Assembly: GCA_028871475.1 (NCBI GenBank)
Contig: JAGWMZ010000026.1
Span: forward strand, 1 to 52,634
Source: Sphingomonadales bacterium
Lineage (GTDB): Bacteria > Pseudomonadota > Alphaproteobacteria > Sphingomonadales > Sphingomonadaceae
Length of the DNA: 52,634 nt
Direction: 5' to 3'
Part shown: one piece after another, positions 31,726 to 40,442 of the stretch
Layout: every line of letters begins with the position of its first letter
Position numbering within the stretch: the stretch's first letter is position 1
Position numbers and translations under genes: made by a program
Notes under the pieces: model-generated
The model's input: the letters and a program-made list of their open reading frames with translations, nothing else
Told to the model about the DNA's origin: nothing
The model's database searches: none

Positions 31726-33323
31726 TGACCAAAAGTGAATGGTGGCACGGCGCGTCGATCTATCAGATCTACCCGCGCAGCTTTGCGGACAGCAATGGCG
31801 ATGGGGTGGGCGATCTGGCGGGGATCACGGCGCATCTCGACCATGTGGCGAGCCTTGGCGTGGAGGCGATCTGGATCAGCCCCTTCTTCACCAGCCCCAT
31901 GGCGGACTTTGGGTATGACGTGGCCGATTACTGCGATGTCGACCCCATCTTCGGCACGCTGGGTGATTTCGACGCGCTGGTCGAGAAGGCTCATGGGCTG
32001 GGCCTGAAGGTGACCATCGACATGGTCTTTGCCCATACCAGCGACCAGCACGCATGGTTCGAACAATCGCGCCAGAGCCGGCAGAATGTCCGCGCCGACT
32101 GGTATGTCTGGGCCGACCCCAAGCCCGATGGCAGCCCGCCCAACAACTGGCAGTCGGTCTTCGGCGGCCCGGCCTGGACGTGGGACGCACGGCGCCAACA
32201 ATATTACATGCACCAGTTCCTGAAGGAGCAGCCCCAGCTCAATGCCCATCATCCGGCGGTGCAGGCGGCATTGCTCGATGCCCTGCGCTTCTGGCTGGAG
32301 CGCGGCGTCGATGGCTTCCGCCTCGACGCGCTCAACCATTCGATGTTCGATCCCGCGCTCACCGACAATCTGCCCGCGCCCGAGGATGGCAAGCTGCGTA
32401 CCCGGCCCTTTGACTATCAGCTCAAGGTCAACAGCCAGAACCACCCCGATGTGACCCAGTTCATCGAACGCATCGCAGGCGTCTGTGCGGACTATGGCGC
32501 GATCTTCACCGTGGCCGAGGTGGGCGGCGATGGGGCGGTGCCTTTGATGAAGGCCTATACGGCGGGCGAGCATCGTCTCTCCTCGGCCTACAGCTTCGAT
32601 TTCCTCTATGCGCCGCAGCTCACCAGCGACCTTGTGGCTCATGCGCTGGGCCAGTGGAGCGGGAAGAAGGGCGAGGATGGCCTGTCGGAAGGCTGGCCGA
32701 GCTGGGCCTTTGAGAACCACGACGCGCCGCGCCATGTCTCGCGCTGGGCTGATGACGAACACCGCGCCGCCTTCGCCCGGATGAGCGCGGTGCTGCTGGC
32801 CTGTCTGCGTGGCAACATCTTCCTCTATCAGGGTCAGGAACTGGCGCTGGAGCAGGATGAGATCCCCTTCCATCTGCTGAAAGACCCCGAGGCGATTGCC
32901 AATTGGCCCCTGACGCTGAGCCGTGACGGTGTGCGCACGCCCATGCCGTGGGACAGCCATGCCTTCCACGCCGGCTTCACCAGTGGCGAGCCATGGCTGC
33001 CGCTCTCGCCCACCAACATCGCCAAGGCGGTCGATGTGCAGGAGGCTGACCCCGAGAGCCAGCTCCACTGGATGCGCAAGGTTATCGCTTTGCGTGCCAG
33101 TCAGCCCGCCTTGCGATTGGGGGCCATGGATCACATGACCAGTGATGAGGCGCTGCTCTGCTTCACCCGCCACGTCCGGCATGAGAAGATCGTCTGCGCC
33201 TTCAACCTTTCGAACGGCCCGCGCGATTATGACGCGCCCGAAGGTGAGGTGCTTCTGGCCGTCAATGGCGCCACGACAGGGCTTCTGCCAGCCTATGGCG
33301 CTTTGCTGATCCGCACTGCATAA
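31725..33323 (+). CDS. Alpha-glucosidase, GH13 (oligo-1,6/maltase type), cytosolic
   Basis: The 532-residue GH13 enzyme has no signal peptide. It starts WWHGASIYQIYPRSFADSNGDGVGDLAGI, as in bacterial maltases. Catalytic regions are DMVFAHTSD, GFRLDALNHS (Asp nucleophile), FTVAEVGGDG (Glu acid/base) and AFENHDAPRHVSRW (Asp). The enzyme should release glucose from maltose or short oligosaccharides imported by the neighbouring MFS protein; alpha-1,4 against alpha-1,6 preference is not decidable here. It is the second gene of a two-gene operon, translationally coupled to the secreted amylase. Confidence 0.93.
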   Translation: MTKSEWWHGASIYQIYPRSFADSNGDGVGDLAGITAHLDHVASLGVEAIWISPFFTSPMADFGYDVADYCDVDPIFGTLGDFDALVEKAHGLGLKVTIDMVFAHTSDQHAWFEQSRQSRQNVRADWYVWADPKPDGSPPNNWQSVFGGPAWTWDARRQQYYMHQFLKEQPQLNAHHPAVQAALLDALRFWLERGVDGFRLDALNHSMFDPALTDNLPAPEDGKLRTRPFDYQLKVNSQNHPDVTQFIERIAGVCADYGAIFTVAEVGGDGAVPLMKAYTAGEHRLSSAYSFDFLYAPQLTSDLVAHALGQWSGKKGEDGLSEGWPSWAFENHDAPRHVSRWADDEHRAAFARMSAVLLACLRGNIFLYQGQELALEQDEIPFHLLKDPEAIANWPLTLSRDGVRTPMPWDSHAFHAGFTSGEPWLPLSPTNIAKAVDVQEADPESQLHWMRKVIALRASQPALRLGAMDHMTSDEALLCFTRHVRHEKIVCAFNLSNGPRDYDAPEGEVLLAVNGATTGLLPAYGALLIRTA

Positions 33324-33326
33324 ACA

Positions 33327-33366
33327 CGAAGAGCCGAGGCAAGCTTCCGCCGCCCCGGCTCTTTCG
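33327..33366. terminator. Bidirectional terminator between alpha-glucosidase and ohr
   Basis: CGAAGAGCCG (33327-33336) pairs with CGGCTCTTTCG (33356-33366) with one bulged T. A/T-rich outer arms on both strands suit two convergent genes. Confidence 0.65.
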
Positions 33367-33383
33367 TCATCAGTTGCGGCGCC

Positions 33384-33812
33384 TTAGGCGACCGAGATGT
33401 CCACCGTGATGTTGCCGCGCGTGGCGTGGCTGTAGGGGCAGATGGTGTCGGCTTCGGCGACCAGCGCTTCGGCGGCGGCGCGTTCCACGCCCGGCAGGCT
33501 GACCGAGAGGGCGACCTTCAGGCCGAAACCCTTGTCGGCACGCGGGCCGATCGAGACGGTGGCCGAGACGGTGGCATCGGCGCCAACACGGGGCAGGTCC
33601 TTGTTCTGGCTGGCGGCGAACTTCATCGCGCCCAGGAAGCAGGCGGCATAGCCGGCGGCGAAGAGCTGTTCGGGGTTGTTGCCCGCGCCATTGCCACCCA
33701 TTTCCTTGGGAACGGCCAGCGTGACGTCGAGAGCGCCATCCTCGGTGCGGCTGCGGCCATCGCGGCCCCCATTGGCGGTGGCGGTGGTCGAGTAGAGGAT
33801 CTGGGTAGCCAT
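33384..33812 (-). CDS. ohr: Organic hydroperoxide resistance protein Ohr
   Basis: A thiol peroxidase of 142 residues that reduces organic and fatty-acid hydroperoxides. Both catalytic cysteines are in family context: NNPEQLFAAGYAACFLGAMKF and VAEADTICPYSHATRGN. The start at 33812 has AAGGA eight bases upstream. The usual repressor gene ohrR is absent nearby, but the promoter carries repeated half-sites, so control by a MarR-type OhrR encoded elsewhere is likely. Confidence 0.93.
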   Translation of the reverse strand: MATQILYSTTATANGGRDGRSRTEDGALDVTLAVPKEMGGNGAGNNPEQLFAAGYAACFLGAMKFAASQNKDLPRVGADATVSATVSIGPRADKGFGLKVALSVSLPGVERAAAEALVAEADTICPYSHATRGNITVDISVA

Positions 33813-33855
33813 GGTGGTGGTCCTTTTCAGCTTGGGGTGATGAGTGGTTTAGATC

Positions 33856-33904
33856 GTGTGCGACTTATATGCGCGAGTCGGTGACCGAAGTCAATAGTGT
33901 GCGA
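33856..33904 (-). promoter_or_regulatory. ohr promoter with repeated operator half-sites
   Basis: On the minus strand, -35 TTGACT (forward 33889-33894) and -10 TATAAG (forward 33864-33869) are 19 bases apart. The forward-strand octamer GTGTGCGA occurs at 33856-33863, abutting the -10, and at 33897-33904, just upstream of the -35; the copies are 41 bp apart, about four helical turns. The second copy is half of a near-palindrome, TGTGCGAT-N5-ATCGCGCA. Confidence 0.55.
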
Positions 33905-33956
33905 TTCAATATCGCGCAATTTATCTCAGGCGCGCCTTTCCCTCCTCACCACGCAC

Positions 33957-33989
33957 AAAAGGCGGCGGACCCTTTCGGATCCCCCGCCT
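33957..33989 (-). terminator. Terminator downstream of the M20 hydrolase gene
   Basis: GGCGGCGGA and TCCCCCGCC pair with one mismatch, around CCCTTTCGGA. Read on the minus strand the hairpin is followed by TTTTGTG. It lies about 47 bp past the M20 stop codon. Confidence 0.5.
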
Positions 33990-34035
33990 CGCTCGCCGCA
34001 ACCCCGGCGGGCGACCACTCCATGCACCCTGCAGC

Positions 34036-35625
34036 TTATCCGGCGGGCGCTTCCAGCACCGGATATTTGATGCCCAGCTGTTCGAGATAGGAGCTGTATT
34101 TGCTCGGATCGTAGTAGAATTTTTCCATGGCAGGGCGGTATTCCCGCATGGTCTTTTCATTGAGCCAGATGCCGGGCTTGTCCGCCGCCGTGATCAGCGG
34201 GGCATAGTGGTCGGTCTTGAGCTGGACGTCGTTGAAATAGGCCTTGGCATCGCTGACCAGCTTGGGGGTGGTCATGATGTCGAGCACCGTCAGCGCCAGC
34301 GCCTTGGCGCCCTGTTCCACGCCCTTGTGGGCGATGGGCGTGGCCTCGGCCATGGCGGAGAGCGCATTGTGGCCGATCATGCTGGGGATGTTGGCGGGAT
34401 AGCGGATGGTGATGGTGGGTACCGTCCACATGATGTCGCCGATATCGTCCGACCCCCCGCCGATGGAGCGCGGGCGGCTTTCCGGTGTTGAAAGCGGCGA
34501 GACCTGATCGGGCAGGGGCTTGAGTTCGCGGTGGTTGATGGTCTGCACCGCCTTGGCGAAGGCCTGATCGTCAGCCGTCCATTTGGGCATGCCCACCGCC
34601 TTGATGTTGGCATAGGCGGCCTCGGCCAGCGGCTTGTTGCCGAAATTGGGCGCGGCATAGCCCAGCGTTTGCTGCGTCACCGTGGTGCCGGTCGCTTTGG
34701 CGGCGGCCTGCGAGATCTCGGTGCCGATGTCATAGAGATGTTTCACCGAGGCAAAGGTCTGGTCGCGGAAATAGTACCAGACGCTGGCCTTGGCGGGAAC
34801 CACATTGGGCTGGCCGCCGCCATTGGTGATGACGTAATGCGAGCGCTGGGTGACGGGCAGATGTTCGCGGCGGAAGTTCCAGGCTGTGTCCATGATCTCC
34901 ACCGCATCCAGCGCCGAAAGGCCATCCCATGGATCACCGGCGGCATGCGCCGTGCGGCCCTTGAAGGTGTATTCCACCGAGACCATGCCATTGCTGCCCA
35001 TGTTGCCATAGCCGGTCGAAAAGTCCGAACTGACATGGTTGAAGATGCACAGATCCACACCCTTGAACATGCCGTCGCGCACGTAATAGGCCTTGGTGCC
35101 CAGCAGTTCCTCGGCCACGCCGGGCCAGATCATCAGGCGGCCGGGGATGTGGTTCTTCTCCATCACCTCCTTGGCGGCGATGGCCGCGGCGACCACCAGC
35201 GGCATGCCGGTGTTATGCCCCTCGCCATGGCCGGGAGCGCCTTCGACCATGGGTTTGAGATAGGGGAGGCCGGGGTATTGCGAGGTGCCCAGCAGATTGT
35301 CGATGTCGCTGCCCAGCGCGACGACCGGGCCGCCTTCGCCCCAGGTGGCGGTGAAGGCGGTGGGGATGCCCGCCACGCCGCGCGTCACCTTGAAACCGTT
35401 CTTTTCCAGAATGTCGGCCAGATAGGCCGAGGTGCGCTTTTCCTGAAAACCGGGTTCGGCAAAGCTGAAGATCGTGTCGACCATCACCTGGATGTTCTTC
35501 TTCTGCGCCTCGACATTGGCGATGGCCTCGGCCTTTTCCTTGGGGCTGGCGGCCGCCATGGCAGGGGCCGCCTGCAGGGCGATGGCGAGCGACAGGGCGG
35601 CAAGAGACGTTTTCATCATGCTCAT
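34036..35625 (-). CDS. Exported M20-family amidohydrolase (AbgB-like)
   Basis: The 529-residue M20 metallopeptidase-fold protein has a signal peptide (MSMMKTSLAALSLAIALQAAPAMAAA). Family features: ALGSDIDNLLGTSQ, GHGEGHNTGMPLVVAAAIA, GRLMIWPGVAEELLGTKAYYVRDG with the catalytic Glu-Glu, and a C-terminal NIPSMIGHNAL supplying a late His. It resembles AbgB-type aminobenzoyl-glutamate or N-acyl-amino-acid hydrolases, but the periplasmic location differs from cytosolic AbgB. The start at 35625 has GAGGA seven bases upstream. It follows the TonB-dependent receptor gene by 117 bp on the same strand, so it probably processes a substrate imported by that receptor. Confidence 0.85.
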   Translation of the reverse strand: MSMMKTSLAALSLAIALQAAPAMAAASPKEKAEAIANVEAQKKNIQVMVDTIFSFAEPGFQEKRTSAYLADILEKNGFKVTRGVAGIPTAFTATWGEGGPVVALGSDIDNLLGTSQYPGLPYLKPMVEGAPGHGEGHNTGMPLVVAAAIAAKEVMEKNHIPGRLMIWPGVAEELLGTKAYYVRDGMFKGVDLCIFNHVSSDFSTGYGNMGSNGMVSVEYTFKGRTAHAAGDPWDGLSALDAVEIMDTAWNFRREHLPVTQRSHYVITNGGGQPNVVPAKASVWYYFRDQTFASVKHLYDIGTEISQAAAKATGTTVTQQTLGYAAPNFGNKPLAEAAYANIKAVGMPKWTADDQAFAKAVQTINHRELKPLPDQVSPLSTPESRPRSIGGGSDDIGDIMWTVPTITIRYPANIPSMIGHNALSAMAEATPIAHKGVEQGAKALALTVLDIMTTPKLVSDAKAYFNDVQLKTDHYAPLITAADKPGIWLNEKTMREYRPAMEKFYYDPSKYSSYLEQLGIKYPVLEAPAG

Positions 35626-35742
35626 CACGAAGTCCTCTTCGGGGGGGCTTGCGCGCTGGCCTGCTCATGCTTTGCGGGCGGCGCGGTCTTCTGTGTGTCG
35701 GTCAGGAAAGGGCCGGGCGTTACCACCCGGCCCGGCAGGCGG

Positions 35743-38700
35743 TCAGAAATCCATCCGCGCGGCGATGCGGAAGGTGCGGCCCATCACATCGTAAAGGCTG
35801 CGGTTGGTCTGGGAGTAGGCAGGCACGTTGTTGCCGCTTGGCCCGTTGCCGATCAGCACGGGCGAGACATTGGCCAGATTGTTGACCACAAAGGTGAGGG
35901 TGGCATTGCGGCCCGCCGGCTTCAGCTTGAACATCAGCGAGGCGTCCATGTAGATGGCACCGGGGATCTCGTTGTTGTTGATGGTGATGTAGCGGTTGCG
36001 GTCATTGGCGTTGGCATAGGCCGGGCAGCCGCTGGTGCACTGCACATAGTCATTGCCGTAAACACCGTCGGAGAAGCCGCGCACCACGAAGTTGAGTGTG
36101 GTCTTGCCCACTTCGTAGAAGGTGCTGATGCGATAGACCCATTTGGGCGCGTTGTAGGTGCCTGACAGGCTGCCGCCGTTCACCCCGGCATAGTCGACGG
36201 GGAAGATGCCATTGTCGACGACGTTCTCGATGTAATGGGTGGCCTGTGCCTTCAGGCTGAAGGTTCCCGGGATCGAGGGCGAGATGCGCGACATCGGCAT
36301 GCGGTAACCCGCCTCGATGTCGAAGCCGCGTTCATGCTGGCTGGCAAAGTTGAAGGGCTGGATGACGATGCTGGACAGCGCCCCGCCCGAATAGACGATG
36401 TTGTTGCAATAGGTGCTCAGCCCCGCATAGCAGAAATCCACCGTGTTCTGCGAGGTGATCGAGCCGATCGCATCCTTGATGCGAATGTCATAGTAATCGA
36501 AGCTGAGCGAGAGGCCCGGAGCGAAACTGGGCGTCAGCACCGCGCCCGCCGTCCAGGTGTTGGCCTTTTCGGGCTTCAGATTAGGGTTGCCGATCGTGCT
36601 TTCGACATAGGTGGGCGAGGAATTGGCCTGAAACGGCGCGTTGCTGGGCAGGTTGACGGTGTTGGTGCGCGCGGTGCCCGCGGCAAACAGTTCCTGCAGG
36701 TTGGGCGCGCGGATATCATGGCTGTAGGTGCCGCGGAACTTGATGTCGCGCGTGGGCGCCCATGTGCCGCCGACCTTGTAGGTCGTGACATAGCCCGAGG
36801 TGGAATAATCGGTGCCGCGCACCGCCGCGTCGATGTTGGCACCCTTGAACAGGGGCACGTTCAGCTCGGCAAAACCTTCCTTCACATGGTAATGGCCGAA
36901 GTTGGGCAGATAGTTGCCATAGAGCCAGACGTTGGTGGTCACCCCCGTGGTGGCATTGACCTGCGGCTGGAATTCCTGCGGCACATAGCCGGTGATGCCT
37001 TCGCGCCGCCATTCGCCGCCAAAGGCCAGGCTGACCGTGCCTGCGGGAACCTTGAATAGATCGCCGTTGAAGCTGACCGAGCCGACGTCTTCCTGCACCG
37101 TCTCGTTGCGATAGGGCTGGTTGCCATAGATATAGGCCAGCGCCTCGGCCGAGGGGCCCGTGGTGCCGAGCCGGTCGATGGGCACGCAGCCATTGGTCGG
37201 GTTGGTCAGTGTCGAGCGGCAGACGATCTGGCCGCCTGACAGCACCGCATCCTGCGCCAGCGCCATGCGCTGGGTGTTCCAGGTGTTGATCAGCCCTTCA
37301 TGCGCCTTGGTCAGGCCGTGCTGGAAATAGGCGTCCCATCTCCAGTCATGCCCGCCGATCGAGAACTTGCCCGATCCGCCCACCACGAGGCGCCCCACAT
37401 CGCGCCGGTTGTGGCTGCCCGGCACGGGGAAGCCCGCGTTTGATGTGCCGATGGAGAGCGAGGAGACATTGGCTGCCGTCATCGCGCTGACCACGGCGGG
37501 GTAATTGGACTGGAGGTAGGCGTTGTCCCGCTGGATGGTCACGCCGGTCGAGGGGGTCTGCTGATAGTAGCTCTGGCCGATGTAGCGGTTCCACGAGGCC
37601 TGCACGAACAGTTCGGTGTCGGGCGTGACATCGAAGCCGGCGCGCATGAAGGTGGACAGGCGCGATTCATCGGGGGCCAGCGAATTGGTGCCGACATGGC
37701 CCGCCAGCGTGGTCTGATAGTCGCCACCGATCATATAGGGCGTGGAGGTGGAGTTGAACGTGCCGTAATTCAGCGTGCCGGTAGAGCCATTGCCGAGGAA
37801 ATAGGTGCCGCGCAGCGGGCCCGAGGCGACCAGACCGCCCGCCGTATAGGTGCCCGGGCCAAAGCCGGAACCCACCAGACGCAGTGGCTGGCCGTTGGTG
37901 GTGGTGTAGGCGGGGTTGGCGATCTGGAAATAGCCGGTGTTGTTCCATGACCGGTTGATCGTATCGACGCCGATCTGCCGGAAGAATTCGCCGCTGCCCA
38001 CCACATGCAGCCGTCCGTCGAGCGCGGTAAAGCCGCCCGATCCGCCGACCTTGAAGTTGAAGGCATCGCCATAGGTGGTGATGCCGCTGTCGGCGGCCAG
38101 ATGGAAACCCTTCATCCGCTTGTTGAGGATGAAGTTGACCACGCCGCCCACCGCGTCCGAACCATATTGCGCCGATGCGCCGCCGGTGACGACCTCGACG
38201 CGTTCGACCAGATCCTGCGGGATGGTGTTGACGTCGACGATGCCGCCCACCGAGGAGGCCACCGAGCGTTGCCCATCGATCAGCACCAGCGTGCGCGAGG
38301 CGCCAAGGCCCCGCAGGTTGACGCTGTTGATGCCCGCGATGCCGTTCGACAGGCTGCCCGAGGAGTTCGACGAGGTGGAGCCGGTGGTCACAGCCGGCAA
38401 TTGGTTGACGAAATTGGAGAGATTGGCCGGCGCCTGCGCGCGGATGTCGACCGAGGAGAGCACGGCCACCGGCGTGGGGGCGGAAAAGCCATCCTTCACG
38501 ATGCGCGTGCCGGTCACCACGATGTCTGTGCCGGGGTCTTCGCTGGGTTGCAGGGCCGGGGTGGCGGGGGTTTCGGGCGCTGCCACGGAGCTATCGAGCA
38601 GGGAAGACGCGCCCGCCGACGTCCCCGCCGAAGGCGCGGGGGCGGCGGTGTCGTCTGCGGCAAGCCTGTCGACGCGTCCCGTGACAAGGAGGCTATCGGC

Positions 38701-38898
38701 TGCGGGGAGAGTCGTGCCGGGCAGGGCAGCATCGGCAGCCCGCGCCTGATTGGACATGGCAAGGCCTGCACCCGAGGACATCAATGCGAGTGCAGCGGCT
38801 CCATGAAGCCAGCGGGCCTGATTCCATGCTGCCTGGGCGATGGCGATCCTGCTGGAGAGATCCTTGAACGGATTGGTCTGAACCCTCGAATTTGCCAT
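35743..38898 (-). CDS. Large TonB-dependent receptor
   Basis: An outer-membrane active transporter of 1051 residues. An unusually long N-terminal region of about 120 residues contains a hydrophobic stretch (AALALMSSGAGLAMSNQARA) and a low-complexity Ala/Pro/Ser segment. The plug domain follows (DIVVTGTRI, LRGLGASRTLVLIDGQR, VERVEVVTGGASAQYGSDAVGGVVNFILNK), then a 22-strand-type barrel ending in MDF. VVTGTR is the usual position after a TonB box. I start at the ATG at 38898, behind GGGGGA. Its downstream partner is an exported M20 hydrolase and its upstream neighbour an Lrp-type regulator, pointing to peptide or N-acyl amino-acid uptake rather than sugar. Neither substrate nor regulator is proven. 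Confidence 0.93.
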   Translation of the reverse strand: MANSRVQTNPFKDLSSRIAIAQAAWNQARWLHGAAALALMSSGAGLAMSNQARAADAALPGTTLPAADSLLVTGRVDRLAADDTAAPAPSAGTSAGASSLLDSSVAAPETPATPALQPSEDPGTDIVVTGTRIVKDGFSAPTPVAVLSSVDIRAQAPANLSNFVNQLPAVTTGSTSSNSSGSLSNGIAGINSVNLRGLGASRTLVLIDGQRSVASSVGGIVDVNTIPQDLVERVEVVTGGASAQYGSDAVGGVVNFILNKRMKGFHLAADSGITTYGDAFNFKVGGSGGFTALDGRLHVVGSGEFFRQIGVDTINRSWNNTGYFQIANPAYTTTNGQPLRLVGSGFGPGTYTAGGLVASGPLRGTYFLGNGSTGTLNYGTFNSTSTPYMIGGDYQTTLAGHVGTNSLAPDESRLSTFMRAGFDVTPDTELFVQASWNRYIGQSYYQQTPSTGVTIQRDNAYLQSNYPAVVSAMTAANVSSLSIGTSNAGFPVPGSHNRRDVGRLVVGGSGKFSIGGHDWRWDAYFQHGLTKAHEGLINTWNTQRMALAQDAVLSGGQIVCRSTLTNPTNGCVPIDRLGTTGPSAEALAYIYGNQPYRNETVQEDVGSVSFNGDLFKVPAGTVSLAFGGEWRREGITGYVPQEFQPQVNATTGVTTNVWLYGNYLPNFGHYHVKEGFAELNVPLFKGANIDAAVRGTDYSTSGYVTTYKVGGTWAPTRDIKFRGTYSHDIRAPNLQELFAAGTARTNTVNLPSNAPFQANSSPTYVESTIGNPNLKPEKANTWTAGAVLTPSFAPGLSLSFDYYDIRIKDAIGSITSQNTVDFCYAGLSTYCNNIVYSGGALSSIVIQPFNFASQHERGFDIEAGYRMPMSRISPSIPGTFSLKAQATHYIENVVDNGIFPVDYAGVNGGSLSGTYNAPKWVYRISTFYEVGKTTLNFVVRGFSDGVYGNDYVQCTSGCPAYANANDRNRYITINNNEIPGAIYMDASLMFKLKPAGRNATLTFVVNNLANVSPVLIGNGPSGNNVPAYSQTNRSLYDVMGRTFRIAARMDF

Positions 38899-39281
38899 AG
38901 TTCCCCCTGTGACAAGTATCATGTGCCAAGGGCGATCCTCTCCTTTTGACGAAAGCGGTCTTTCACCGTCTTTCGCCAGTTCTCCTTTTTGTTATTTTTT
39001 AGCGTGATCTGTATTTCTTAAAACGTAAGCGGTGCACCAACCGATTGCGGCCCGAAGGTGCGTTTAAGCGTTCGTGGTGAATTCGATTTCTCGATTTCAA
39101 GGAAATGCTAACTCAAAGATTTTTTCGTATCCACATCAAAAATGCTGCGATCGCGAAGGTTTTTTTGAGGATTTCTGCGCGTTTTTGGTTTGTTGCGCCG
39201 CATTTTTCCAGTGATGAAACTTAATTGCGCATGTTTCTTATGTTTGTTCTGAATGATGCAACTGATTCGTGCGTGGTGAGA
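38899..39281. other. AT-rich promoter region of the TonB receptor
   Basis: 383 bp between the Lrp-type gene and the receptor with no supported gene. Much of it is A/T-rich (runs such as GTTATTTTTTAG and GGTTTTTTTGAGG), unlike the roughly 65% GC surroundings. Such DNA fits binding by an Lrp-type or nucleoid protein. I could not fix a single promoter or a clear repeat. Confidence 0.5.
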
Positions 39282-39791
39282 TCAGCTTCCTTGCGTCAGC
39301 CAGTCACGCCCGAAGATGACCGGGGGCACGCCGCGCTGCGTGACGCGGCGCATCACGAAACTGGAGCGGATTTTCGCGACATGCGGCAGCATCGCCAGTT
39401 CGCTGCGATAGACCCGGTCGTAGTCGTCGAAGGAACGCACATGGACCATCATCAGAAAATCCGTGTCGCCTGACACGAAGCTGCAGAAAGTGACCGAAGG
39501 GCAGCGCACCACTGCCGCCTCGAATTCGCCCAGCACCTGATCGGTCTGCGACTTCAGTTCGATGGCGACCATCACCACGATGCCAAGCCCCAGCATCGGC
39601 ATGTCGAGCGAGGCCGTGTAGCCCGCGATCGCCCCACGATCCTCGAGAATCTTGCGCCGCCGCGCGGCGGCTGTGCTGGAAAGGTTGACCTGTTCGCCCA
39701 GCATCACGTCCGACATGCGCCCATCCTCGCTGAGCGCACGCATGATGCGGAAATCCGTCATATCGAAATCGAGACCTGGTTTTTCGCTCAC
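39282..39791 (-). CDS. Lrp/AsnC family transcriptional regulator, GTG start
   Basis: The 169-residue protein has an N-terminal HTH (DFDMTDFRIMRALSEDGRMSDVMLGEQVNLSSTAAARRRKILEDRGAI) and a C-terminal RAM/AsnC effector domain (IVVMVAIELKSQ through CSFVSGDTDFLMMVHVRSFDDYDRV). The frame runs to 39902, but a GTG at 39791, nine bases after AGGGG, gives the normal family length; a TTG one codon earlier is possible. It lies upstream of the TonB receptor and M20 hydrolase on the same strand. Lrp-type regulators often control neighbouring amino-acid or peptide genes, so local control is likely but inferred. Confidence 0.9.
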   Translation of the reverse strand: MSEKPGLDFDMTDFRIMRALSEDGRMSDVMLGEQVNLSSTAAARRRKILEDRGAIAGYTASLDMPMLGLGIVVMVAIELKSQTDQVLGEFEAAVVRCPSVTFCSFVSGDTDFLMMVHVRSFDDYDRVYRSELAMLPHVAKIRSSFVMRRVTQRGVPPVIFGRDWLTQGS

Positions 39792-39902
39792 CAACACCAA
39801 CCCCTGTTGATGAAATCCATCACGCAACCATGCCCATGGTATGCGAATGACAAACTCCATGATCGCCTCACCCTGCTCAATACGCAATTTGTGCAGGGCC
39901 AA

Positions 39903-39916
39903 AACAACGTGTTGTT
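39903..39916. promoter_or_regulatory. Palindrome upstream of the Lrp-type gene
   Basis: AACAAC-GT-GTTGTT is a 14-bp inverted repeat 112 bp upstream of the regulator's start and about 90 bp upstream of the divergent small gene, in AT-richer DNA. It could be an autoregulatory site. Confidence 0.35.
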
Positions 39917-40007
39917 GCGGCGCCTTATCTTAACTTTAAGGCAACCAAAAAGGTGTAGTTTCAGCAGATCTTTACCATATACCTTCACAGAAGGCTTAGA
40001 ACCGACC

Positions 40008-40442
40008 ATGCCCAGATCAGCGTTCTTTACGCCGCCGGCTGCGCCTGCAAGTCCTGTGCCGCCTACTGTGGTGGCCATGGCGTCTTGCTGGTACACGCGC
40101 GATCATCGCCCGTCCCAAACGCCGCCGCTCAGCCGCGATGGTGAGCCGACCTATGCGCGCTGCCGCCATTGCCATCGCGACATCGCCAGCCATAACGGGC
40201 AGGATTGGCACATTGCGGGCGGCTTCAACGCCGAGGCTGCCGGGCGCAATCACGCGCAGGCTTTTCTGTCTGTGGTCGATGTGCTCGACGAAATCGTGGT
40301 GGCGCGCTTCCCCATCGGCGCCATGAACGATGAGGATGAGATCCGCGCGTTCAAGGCGCAGTTGCGCCTGCGCTATGCCATGGATGCGCCCGAGAGCATG
40401 CTGGAACTGCGCGACAGCCGCTATGGCCGGATGCTGGCCTGA
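40008..40442 (+). CDS. Hypothetical protein with a CxxC pair
   Basis: I do not recognise this 144-residue protein. After a Pro/Ala-rich N-terminus (FFTPPAAPASPVPPT) it has SCWYTRDHRPSQ, then YARCRHCHRDIASHNGQDWHIAGGFN, where CRHCH with a second His nearby could bind a metal. The C-terminal half looks helical (HAQAFLSVVDVLDEIVVARFPIGAM). Codon use is like the neighbours, so it is probably real. The ribosome-binding site (AAGG) is 13 bases from the ATG, so a start at the ATG at 40077 (MASCWYTRD) is also possible. Its last 22 bases overlap the end of the convergent nadV gene. Confidence 0.6.
   Translation: MPRSAFFTPPAAPASPVPPTVVAMASCWYTRDHRPSQTPPLSRDGEPTYARCRHCHRDIASHNGQDWHIAGGFNAEAAGRNHAQAFLSVVDVLDEIVVARFPIGAMNDEDEIRAFKAQLRLRYAMDAPESMLELRDSRYGRMLA

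Noticed and set aside
35743..38898. TonB receptor as the outer-membrane maltodextrin receptor of the GH13 locus
   Set aside because: No GTATACG operator precedes it, ohr intervenes, and it groups with an M20 hydrolase and Lrp regulator.
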